Under the pieces are notes generated by a model that searched no databases, was not told where the DNA came from, and worked only from the letters and a program-made list of their open reading frames with translations. From a virus, in the IMG/VR virus record IMGVR_UViG_3300030085_002855, positions 3,081 to 35,514 of that record: a stretch of 32,434 nucleotides of DNA. One strand, written 5' to 3'. Shown one piece after another: positions 6,608 through 13,539 of the stretch; the first letter of the stretch is position 1; each line of letters begins with the position of its first letter. Made by a program: the position numbers and the translations under genes.

Positions 6608-7330
6608 ATGCCTTTACCAAAAATTAATACTCCAACATATGAGTTGGAGATTCCTTCTAATGGGAAGAAAGTAAAATATCGTCCTTTTCTGGTACGAGAA
6701 GAAAAAATTCTTGTTATGGCATTAGAGTCTGAAGACATGGCTCAAATTACAAATGCTGTTATAGAAATTCTTTCAGATTGTATTAGTACACGAGGTGTGA
6801 AGGTCGCAGAACTTTCTACATTTGATATTGAGTATCTTTTCCTCAACATTCGTGGAAAGTCTGTTGGTGAAGTTATTGAAGTTAACGTAACCTGCCCTGA
6901 TGATGGTGAAACCCAGGTCAAACTAGATATCAACATTGATGATATCAAGGTACAGACTAATAAGGAACATACTAACATTATTAAAATTGATGATACCTTA
7001 TCAATGAAGATGAAGTATCCATCAGTTAATCAGTTCATCGAAAATAACTTTGAGTATCAAGATGCTCAACCTGGTGTTGATAAATCACTAGATGTTATTA
7101 TTTCATGTATTGATATGGTATATAATGCGGATGAGTGTTGGTCTGCAAGCGATTGCACCAAAGAAGAAATGGAAGGATTTGTTGAACAAATGAATACCAG
7201 ACAATTTAAACAAATTGAATCTTTCTTCTCTACGATGCCTAAACTTTCACATACTGTGAAAGTTAAAAACCCAAACACAAAGAAATCTAATGAAGTTGTG
7301 CTTGAGGGATTAGCATCTTTTTTCGCTTGA
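6608..7330 (+). CDS. 26: gp26-like baseplate hub protein, zero-frame product
   Basis: This 240-residue protein belongs to the T4 gp26 baseplate-hub assembly family (T4 gp26 is 208 aa). Typical parts are the opening MPLPKINTPTYELEIPSNGKKVKYRPFLVREEKILVMA, then VKVAELSTFDIEYLFLNIRGKSVGE, then CPDDGETQVKLDI. The C-terminal helix is FVEQMNTRQFKQIESFFSTMPKLSH. The gene ends TCT TTT TTC GCT TGA. This contains the slippery heptamer T-TTT-TTC, so a fraction of ribosomes may continue in the -1 frame into the next ORF and make a product of about 297 residues. That arrangement, directly before the tape-measure gene, is the one used by tail-assembly chaperones of many other phages. Confidence 0.87.
   Translation: MPLPKINTPTYELEIPSNGKKVKYRPFLVREEKILVMALESEDMAQITNAVIEILSDCISTRGVKVAELSTFDIEYLFLNIRGKSVGEVIEVNVTCPDDGETQVKLDINIDDIKVQTNKEHTNIIKIDDTLSMKMKYPSVNQFIENNFEYQDAQPGVDKSLDVIISCIDMVYNADECWSASDCTKEEMEGFVEQMNTRQFKQIESFFSTMPKLSHTVKVKNPNTKKSNEVVLEGLASFFA
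7318..7324 (+). other. Predicted -1 programmed frameshift site (T TTT TTC)
   Basis: In the gp26 frame the bases read T-TTT-TTC, the X-XXY-YYZ form where both tRNA-Phe can re-pair after slipping back one base. The new frame runs CGC TTG ACA ATG with no stop and enters the 55-codon ORF at 7333. A 6-bp stem (7346-7351 GTCTTG with 7362-7367 CAAGAC, 10-nt loop) lies 21 nt downstream, rather far for a classic stimulator. Confidence 0.6.
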
Positions 7331-7332
7331 CA

Positions 7333-7500
7333 ATGTCGCATACTAGTCTTGAGTCTTACTACAAGACAAATTTTGCCTTGATGCAGTACCATAAATACTC
7401 TTTGACCGAGTTAGAAAATATGATGCCGTGGGAGAGAGAAGTATACGTTACTTTGCTCCAACAATATATTGAGGAAGAAAACGCAAAACAACAACAGTAA
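7333..7500 (+). CDS. Small tail-assembly chaperone-like ORF, probably the frameshift extension of gp26
   Basis: This is 55 codons, reading MSHTSLESYYKTNFALMQ, then YSLTELENMMPWEREVYVTLL, then QQYIEEENAKQQQ. The pattern (Y-S-L-x-E-L-x-x-M, W-E-R, a helix ending in E-E-N and Gln residues) resembles the C-terminal parts of tail-assembly chaperones, which sit between the tail tube and tape-measure genes. It lies in the -1 frame of gp26, starts 3 nt after its stop and ends exactly at the tape-measure start (TAA then GTG). No ribosome site precedes its ATG, which favours expression by frameshifting at 7318-7324. A free-standing small hub-assembly protein is the alternative. Confidence 0.75.
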   Translation: MSHTSLESYYKTNFALMQYHKYSLTELENMMPWEREVYVTLLQQYIEEENAKQQQ

Positions 7501-9921
7501 GTGGCATTAGAAAACCAACCATCTTTTACAGCACCATCTCTACCCAAAATGGGAAGAAGTACTATTGCTTCTTCCGTTATTTCTGGTGCTGGTAAAATTG
7601 GTTCTGGTAATCCAAAGTTAAAAACATCCAAAATTAGTTTTCAGAACGCGGGTGGTTTAAAAACATCTAAAATTGGTCTTCAGGATGCGAGTAGTAGTCT
7701 AAAACTTGAGAAGAATAGTGACATTGCTGCTTCACTAGAAGAGACTAATACCGTTCTTGTAGAGATACAAAAACAATTAGCACTAGATTTTGCTAATAGA
7801 ATCGTAGAAAGAAAAGATAGAATATCTTCGATTAAGAAGCAAAGAGATGCTCAGAAAAAGATGGCTAGAGAGTCATCTGTAGAATCTCCTTTATCAAAAA
7901 TATCTAAAAAATCCAGTGGTGTCCTGAACAAGGTGATGGCACCCACTAAAAATATTTTTAGTAAAATTATTGATTTTTTATCTTTAATTGGAACTGGAAT
8001 ACTTGTAGAAGAAGCATTTAAATGGTTCTCTGATAAAGAAAATAGAAAGAACTTAGAAAAAGTTTTTACTTTTCTAACTGATAATTGGAAAATACTTGCT
8101 GGTATTTTTATTGGTGGAAAGATACTTGGTGGAATTTTAAAGTTAGTTGGTGCAGCGAAAGCTTTAAGAGGTCTCCTTAGAAGAGTTGGATTATTAAAGA
8201 ATAAAGGTATTTGTGGTTGCTCTGATCTACCTGGTAGAGGTAGAAATAGAATACCTCGCGGATTTAGAACTCCAAGAGGTGGTGGAACTCAATTCTCTAG
8301 ATTCTTTAGGGCAGGAGCAAATCAAGCACCCATCGGTAGAATGGGTAGTCTTATCAATGAATCTACTGGACAAGCAACGAGAATGCTCGGTGCAAACAAA
8401 GCAGTTGATGTTCTTGGCAACTTAAAAAATGCTGGTGTTAGTAATGCAAACCGTGCTAGAGTCTTAGCAGGGCAATTAAGTGAAACACAAGCATTAGATA
8501 TTGCAAGAAAGAATACTGGAATATTGGGAAATCTTCGCCAAAATATTGGTGGAATTTTTGCTCAAGGACGTAATCTTGGTAGAGGAATAGTATCTCAAGG
8601 TCAAGAATTAATAGGTGGTGCATATAGAGGTATAAAAGGGTTCGGATCAAATGTGATGGACCTTGGTAGAACAGTTGGCAAAGGACTGATGGATGCAGGT
8701 GGTGCAGCTGTTAGTGGTTTAAAATCAACATGGGACAATATTGGCAAGACAGTTGCTAATTTAGATCCACGTAAGTTACCAGAAGTTATTCAGAATGCAG
8801 TTAAGGGAGAAATTGATAAGTTAAAGAAAGGATCACCAATATTTAAAAAGTTGATGAGTTTCATCAAAAATCCAAAAGATTTTATGACTTTATTAGCAGA
8901 TTTGGTATCTAAAGCAAAACCTGCCGTAAAGGGTATTAAGGATGCTAGGAAAGCAGTTCCATTTAAAATCCCTGGTGTTGATGTTCTTATTTCATCTTTG
9001 ATTGCAGCAGTGGAAATTGGAACAGGAGCTCCTGCTGGTAATGCATTATTGGGAGCACTTGGTGGTGTATTAGGATCTGCTGCTGGTACGACAATCGGTT
9101 CTTTTGCTGGTCCTCCTGGAGCATTGATTGGTGCTATGGCAGGTGGTGTTGGTGGAGAACTTTTATTCCGCCAAATTGCTTCTGCTATAGGTTCTCAAGT
9201 TGAGGAATCTGGCGCATCTTGGAATATGAATCTCAGTCCTAATGGTGCTCCACTATTCTCTAGTTCTTATGATCCAATGAATTTTGGTAGTGAAGAAGAA
9301 CCAGTAGAAGGTAAAAAGTTTGGTGGAATGATCCAAGGTCCTGGGCACGGTGCTGGGGGAGTTAAGATTGAGGCAGAAGGTGGTGAAGGATATATCTTAA
9401 ACAGATATGCAGCATCTAAAAATAGAGCATTCTTGGATGATGAAAACTTTAACCAAGGTAAGCAATTAGCAAAGTTTGCAAAAGGAGTTTCTCAGCAACA
9501 AAAGTCTTTAGGAATTCAACTTGATAATGTTAATAGATTTGAGGAAGTAACAAAAGAATTTAATGATATTCTGAAAGAAAAAATTAGAAAACAAGAAGAA
9601 TTAAAAAATAAAGAAGATACTCCAAGAAATCCACCCATGGGTGGTGGGGAACCACTTCATGGAGATAGAGTTCCTCCTGGTCCAATGTCCTTACAGGTAA
9701 TACCACATTCTCCTAGAGAAAGATCTCTTCAAAGATCAAGACCTAGTAGTGGAGGAACAACGGTAATTAATGCTGCTCCTGTTGTAGAACCAAAATCAGC
9801 ACCTGCTGTTCTACAGCAGTCTGCAGGTGCTGATCCCGAAAACACAATTGAGATTGATTCTTACGATGAAACTAATGAATATATTATTGAGGCATATGAA
9901 AGATACGGAATTTTCTTGTGA
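7501..9921 (+). CDS. Probable tail tape-measure protein (gp29 position)
   Basis: This 806-residue protein is the best candidate for the ruler that sets tail length. The first 60 residues repeat L-K-T-S-K-I twice, and a helical charged region follows (about 75-130). Next come hydrophobic stretches at about 150-180 (KIIDFLSLIGTGILVEEAFKWF) and 195-225 (WKILAGIFIGGKILGGILKLVG), then a long Gly/Ala helical body. A second hydrophobic Gly/Ala segment occurs at about 507-557. FGGMIQGPGHGAGGVKIEAE with GEGYILN (from about 607) is the motif often found near tape-measure C-termini. The start is GTG directly after the upstream stop. The N-terminal hydrophobic block resembles that of the next protein, suggesting paralogy. 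Similarity to T4 gp29 itself is not obvious by eye. Confidence 0.65.
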   Translation: MALENQPSFTAPSLPKMGRSTIASSVISGAGKIGSGNPKLKTSKISFQNAGGLKTSKIGLQDASSSLKLEKNSDIAASLEETNTVLVEIQKQLALDFANRIVERKDRISSIKKQRDAQKKMARESSVESPLSKISKKSSGVLNKVMAPTKNIFSKIIDFLSLIGTGILVEEAFKWFSDKENRKNLEKVFTFLTDNWKILAGIFIGGKILGGILKLVGAAKALRGLLRRVGLLKNKGICGCSDLPGRGRNRIPRGFRTPRGGGTQFSRFFRAGANQAPIGRMGSLINESTGQATRMLGANKAVDVLGNLKNAGVSNANRARVLAGQLSETQALDIARKNTGILGNLRQNIGGIFAQGRNLGRGIVSQGQELIGGAYRGIKGFGSNVMDLGRTVGKGLMDAGGAAVSGLKSTWDNIGKTVANLDPRKLPEVIQNAVKGEIDKLKKGSPIFKKLMSFIKNPKDFMTLLADLVSKAKPAVKGIKDARKAVPFKIPGVDVLISSLIAAVEIGTGAPAGNALLGALGGVLGSAAGTTIGSFAGPPGALIGAMAGGVGGELLFRQIASAIGSQVEESGASWNMNLSPNGAPLFSSSYDPMNFGSEEEPVEGKKFGGMIQGPGHGAGGVKIEAEGGEGYILNRYAASKNRAFLDDENFNQGKQLAKFAKGVSQQQKSLGIQLDNVNRFEEVTKEFNDILKEKIRKQEELKNKEDTPRNPPMGGGEPLHGDRVPPGPMSLQVIPHSPRERSLQRSRPSSGGTTVINAAPVVEPKSAPAVLQQSAGADPENTIEIDSYDETNEYIIEAYERYGIFL

Positions 9922-9932
9922 GGTACTGAACA

Positions 9933-11726
9933 ATGGAAGTAAAACAGGTTAATTCTTTAAAACTAAATGCAAAGAAGATCAATAGTGTATTGATCCGAGG
10001 AAACAGTAATGTAAAAAAATTAAGAGCAGACGAAAATAATTTGCTTTTGAGAATTGCCGATGAAAAGAAGAAAAAAACAGAAGAAAAGAAAGTAGAAAGT
10101 AGAGGTAAGATGAGTTTTCCAGGCAAAGGAATGCTTGGTAAGGTGGCAAAACCTGTTATGAGTGTTTTTGATAAACTACTAGAATTTTTTGGTAATATTT
10201 TACTTGGTGTTCTTTTAGAGGAACTTCCGAAAGCAATAGCAGCAGCAGAAAAATTCTTTGAGGATAATCCTTGGATTATACCAACTGTTAAAAACATATT
10301 TAAATTCTTGGGTAACACCTTGATGGGAATGATTGATCTTGTCAATATTATTAAACCTGCTGTAATTACTGCCTTCGAGAAATCTAGAGATGCCGTTATT
10401 TCTGCCCTGAATCTTTTTGGAATTGAGACTGATGCTCTGATGAGCGAAGATATGAAATCAGCAGAGCAATCTGTAGATGAAGCAATTGCTGCAACACAGA
10501 CTGAAGAAAATGAAACACCTGCAGAAGAAATGCAACCAACAGGTGAAGGTCCAATACCAGTACAATCAAATCCAAATATTCCAGCAGCATCAATTACACC
10601 AGTAAGTAGTTCTCCAGAAGCACCAGGACCAGGACCAGATGCAGTAGAATCAACAGCATCAACTCCAGATTCATCATCTCTAGCTCCAGCACCACAATCT
10701 CCAGTATCTGCACCAAAACCAGAAGGTCCCACATTAGACCAATTTAAGTTTGGAGGATCAATTCCAAAACTTGGTGGTGGAGGGTCAACACCGATTAGAA
10801 CTAGAAGGCAAAGAAGAAGAATGGTCCAGGAAACTGGAGTACAAAGAAAAGCAAGAGAACGATTGAGTTCTTATGGAAGATTCTTTGAGAATATGAAACT
10901 AGCATCATCTCTTGATGATAAGCAAAGTGAAAATAATGAGTCTTTCGAGAAGTTCTTAGAAAATTACCAAAAAGTACATAGTCTTGGTAAATATTCTTCT
11001 TTTGGAAGAGATCCCGATCATCCAGAGATTGATCCCAGAAATCCTTACGATCCTGTAAGTAATCTAGAGAATGCAACTTTTAGTGATGCTGCTGGAGCAC
11101 CTAGTAAATTTGTTAATACCAGAGACTTCCAAGAACAAAGAAGTGGATATAAGCATCATGGTGAGGACTATCCAATTGCACAAGGAACTGCAATTAGAAT
11201 GTTAAAGGGTGGAGTAGTTCATGGTGGATATTATGGTTTTGGAGGGGGTGCTATTGGTGGACAAGTTCTTATTACACATGATGATGGAACACAAACTAGA
11301 TATGGGCACTTGAGTGAAATATTTGTAAAACCTGGTCAGGAAGTAAAACCTAATGATATTATTGCAAAAACTGGAGGAGACCCAGGAACTAGAGGTGCAG
11401 GAAGATCTTCAGGACCACACTTACACCTTGAGTACTATCCTAGTACAACAGCAAGATATGCAGATCCATATCCAGTAGCAGATAAGTATTTTGTTTTTGG
11501 TAAAGGGGAATCTTCGAATAATGGTGATGGTGAGGGAGGACCAATGCGTCCTCTTAGTAGGGATCGTAGTGGTAACATTAGTCAATCCATGGATGATGGC
11601 ATGGAAGTTGTTTACATAATACAACCCATGGTACAGAGTGGTAGAGATACTATTCTGATTAGGAATATAGATAGACCTACAGTAATGAGGTCTAAATCTA
11701 ATCTAAAGAGACCAAGTTTAGCGTAA
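9933..11726 (+). CDS. Tape-measure-like virion protein with M23 metallopeptidase domain
   Basis: This 597-residue protein has three parts. Residues 1-60 are a basic helical region. Hydrophobic segments follow at about 65-130 (FDKLLEFFGNILLGVLLEELP), resembling the previous protein. A Pro/Ala/Ser-rich linker (about 190-265) precedes a K-F-G-G-S-I motif. The C-terminal M23/LytM domain (about 390-510) has all zinc and catalytic residues: His408 and Asp412 in HHGED, Y-G-H459-L, and His496/His498 in HLHLE. M23 enzymes cut peptidoglycan cross-links, so this is the likely wall-piercing activity of the tail, since no lysozyme domain is seen in the hub and spike genes that follow. It starts 11 nt after the preceding gene with GAGG upstream. 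Confidence 0.8.
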   Translation: MEVKQVNSLKLNAKKINSVLIRGNSNVKKLRADENNLLLRIADEKKKKTEEKKVESRGKMSFPGKGMLGKVAKPVMSVFDKLLEFFGNILLGVLLEELPKAIAAAEKFFEDNPWIIPTVKNIFKFLGNTLMGMIDLVNIIKPAVITAFEKSRDAVISALNLFGIETDALMSEDMKSAEQSVDEAIAATQTEENETPAEEMQPTGEGPIPVQSNPNIPAASITPVSSSPEAPGPGPDAVESTASTPDSSSLAPAPQSPVSAPKPEGPTLDQFKFGGSIPKLGGGGSTPIRTRRQRRRMVQETGVQRKARERLSSYGRFFENMKLASSLDDKQSENNESFEKFLENYQKVHSLGKYSSFGRDPDHPEIDPRNPYDPVSNLENATFSDAAGAPSKFVNTRDFQEQRSGYKHHGEDYPIAQGTAIRMLKGGVVHGGYYGFGGGAIGGQVLITHDDGTQTRYGHLSEIFVKPGQEVKPNDIIAKTGGDPGTRGAGRSSGPHLHLEYYPSTTARYADPYPVADKYFVFGKGESSNNGDGEGGPMRPLSRDRSGNISQSMDDGMEVVYIIQPMVQSGRDTILIRNIDRPTVMRSKSNLKRPSLA

Positions 11727-11732
11727 AAAATA

Positions 11733-13007
11733 ATGCAAAATCAATTATCAGCAACATTAGATACATTAGAAATAACTCCAGCAAATGGTGAATCTACAGA
11801 TTTGAGTGGGGGTTTTATCTCGTTTGATTATTTTGAGAGTTTATTTTCGCCACATATAACAGCATCTCTCAATATTATCGATACTGGTTCTGTTAAATCT
11901 AATACTGATACGCAAGAAAGACCAGCAGATATTATATCAGCACTACCAATTAGAGGTAATGATGATGTAAGTGTAATATTTTGCCACCCAACAGGAAGAT
12001 TAACTTTTGGCGCACCCTATCCACTAAAAGTAAAAAAAGTTTCATCTCTTGGACTTGATCAGGGTAAAAAAATTATTAATTTAAAACTGGTAACCCCAGT
12101 TGCAGTAAAGAATAAGCAAACATTTCTCGCATCACCATTTGAGGGATTGATATCAAACTCAGTACAAAAGATTTTGACAAATCTTGTTCCTGAAAGACAA
12201 AGTTTTATTGATCCAACATCAAATTCTTTGGCATTTAAGGGGACGCAGACAGATCGTCCTTTTGATAAGATTATTGATTTGGCAACGCAATCAATTTCAG
12301 TAAACTCAAATGGTGTTCCTGGATATTTTTTCTGGGAATCATCAAGTGGTATGAATTTTAGATCTGTTCAGGAAATAATGAATGCTGGAGCATCTTCGGA
12401 TTATTTCTATGGTAATGGAAATCCAGACACAGATACTGGTAATAATAGAATACTAGAAACAAATGAAGTACGAGAGTTTGATACATTATCTTCTGTTGCT
12501 GCCGGCGCATTTAAAACTGATGTATTGACTTGGAGTCCATATACGTTTGAGTTGACTGAGGCATCATACACATTATCAAATACAAATTTTGAAACTATGG
12601 GATCTGAACCTTTCGTTGCCTGGTCAGAATCTGCTGATATCCAACCTAGATTTATGTCATTCTTAACGAATGATGGAAACTCTACTACTGGTCTTTCTAC
12701 TGCAAGAAATAATGATCCTATAAAGTGGTCTGCACTTTCTACGATGAGATATAACTCTCTCTTTAATCAGGAAATTGAGATTGCAGTTCCTCTGAATTTA
12801 AGACTCAGGGCAGGGCAAACTATGAATGTCAACTTCCCAAGAATTTCCGAAGAAAAAATTGAGGAAGGTGTACTTGACCAGTCTAAGAGTGGTAAATACT
12901 TAATATTACACTTATCACATAAGTTTGATAGTACACCACAAGTTGGATCTGTAACTCACTTGACTTTAATCAGAGATACAAGCGGTTTGCATAACGGAGT
13001 AGAATAA
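11733..13007 (+). CDS. 27: gp27-like baseplate hub protein
   Basis: This 424-residue protein (T4 gp27 is 391) is likely the central hub ring beneath the tail tube. The N-terminus LDTLEITPANGE...GGFISFDYFESLFSPHITASLNIID is the first hub beta-barrel strand pattern. FKGTQTDRPFDKIIDLATQSI and GYFFWESSSGMNFRSVQEI match the hub families, in which a short F-W-E-S...F-R-S segment recurs. The C-terminus returns to beta structure (LNLRLRAGQTMNVNFPRI, then KYLILHLSHKF), typical of gp27-type domains. It is directly followed (1 nt gap) by the OB-fold protein expected to sit below it. I judge the match by architecture and order more than by residue identity. Confidence 0.75.
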   Translation: MQNQLSATLDTLEITPANGESTDLSGGFISFDYFESLFSPHITASLNIIDTGSVKSNTDTQERPADIISALPIRGNDDVSVIFCHPTGRLTFGAPYPLKVKKVSSLGLDQGKKIINLKLVTPVAVKNKQTFLASPFEGLISNSVQKILTNLVPERQSFIDPTSNSLAFKGTQTDRPFDKIIDLATQSISVNSNGVPGYFFWESSSGMNFRSVQEIMNAGASSDYFYGNGNPDTDTGNNRILETNEVREFDTLSSVAAGAFKTDVLTWSPYTFELTEASYTLSNTNFETMGSEPFVAWSESADIQPRFMSFLTNDGNSTTGLSTARNNDPIKWSALSTMRYNSLFNQEIEIAVPLNLRLRAGQTMNVNFPRISEEKIEEGVLDQSKSGKYLILHLSHKFDSTPQVGSVTHLTLIRDTSGLHNGVE

Positions 13008-13008
13008 T

Positions 13009-13536
13009 ATGTCAACTTTTAAACCAGCATTTTTCGGTAAATCAGCAAGATCTTGGTTTATTGGACAAGTCGCACTAAATCAAGTAGCAAATAAAGTAGA
13101 CGAAGGAAGATGGGGTGATCGTGTACAAGTTAGAATTCTAGGATTAGATCCAAAAACTGGAGCAAAACTTGAGGATGCTAAACTTCGTTGGGCACTAGTT
13201 TTAAGACCAACATCACAAGGATCTTTAAGTATGGGATCTAGTGGTTTAGTTGGTGGTGAATGGGTTATGGGTATTTTCTTGGATGAAAAGTTTGAGGAAC
13301 CACTCATTCTTGGTAGTTTTTCTAGAACTGATCCAAGATATCAGGTTACTGAAAATGAAACAAAAAATCTCAAGAGTACAGAATTTATGAAAACTCTTGA
13401 TTATTTTGATGCCATTCAACCAGCTCCATATCAACTTGTTGGTGGTCCTAAATCTCCAGGTCCACAAGCAACTAGTGTTTCTAATATAGATATACAAGAC
13501 TACAATAAAGCATTTAACAAAGTACCCAAGAACTAA
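13009..13536 (+). CDS. gp5-like OB-fold hub protein without lysozyme domain
   Basis: This 175-residue protein carries an OB-fold like the N-terminal domain of T4 gp5. RSWFIGQVALNQV...GRWGDRVQVRILGLDPKTG leads to DAKLRWALVLRPTSQG and then GLVGGEWVMGIFLDEKFEEPLILGSFSRTD, the classic W-V-x-G-x-F-L-D...P-x-I-L-G ending. T4 gp5 continues into a lysozyme and a triple-stranded beta-helix; here the gene stops after a short linker with YFDAIQPAPYQLVGG. The missing functions may be supplied by the M23 protein upstream and the spike-like protein at 15870. The position after the gp27-like gene supports a place at the tip of the hub. Confidence 0.75.
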   Translation: MSTFKPAFFGKSARSWFIGQVALNQVANKVDEGRWGDRVQVRILGLDPKTGAKLEDAKLRWALVLRPTSQGSLSMGSSGLVGGEWVMGIFLDEKFEEPLILGSFSRTDPRYQVTENETKNLKSTEFMKTLDYFDAIQPAPYQLVGGPKSPGPQATSVSNIDIQDYNKAFNKVPKN

Positions 13537-13539
13537 TCG

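Noticed and set aside
9884-10732. 282-codon antisense ORF rich in Ser, Gly, Ala
   Set aside because: It mirrors the Pro/Ala/Ser-rich linker of the M23 protein; the repetitive codons of that region keep the opposite frame open. No ribosome site, promoter or domain is seen.
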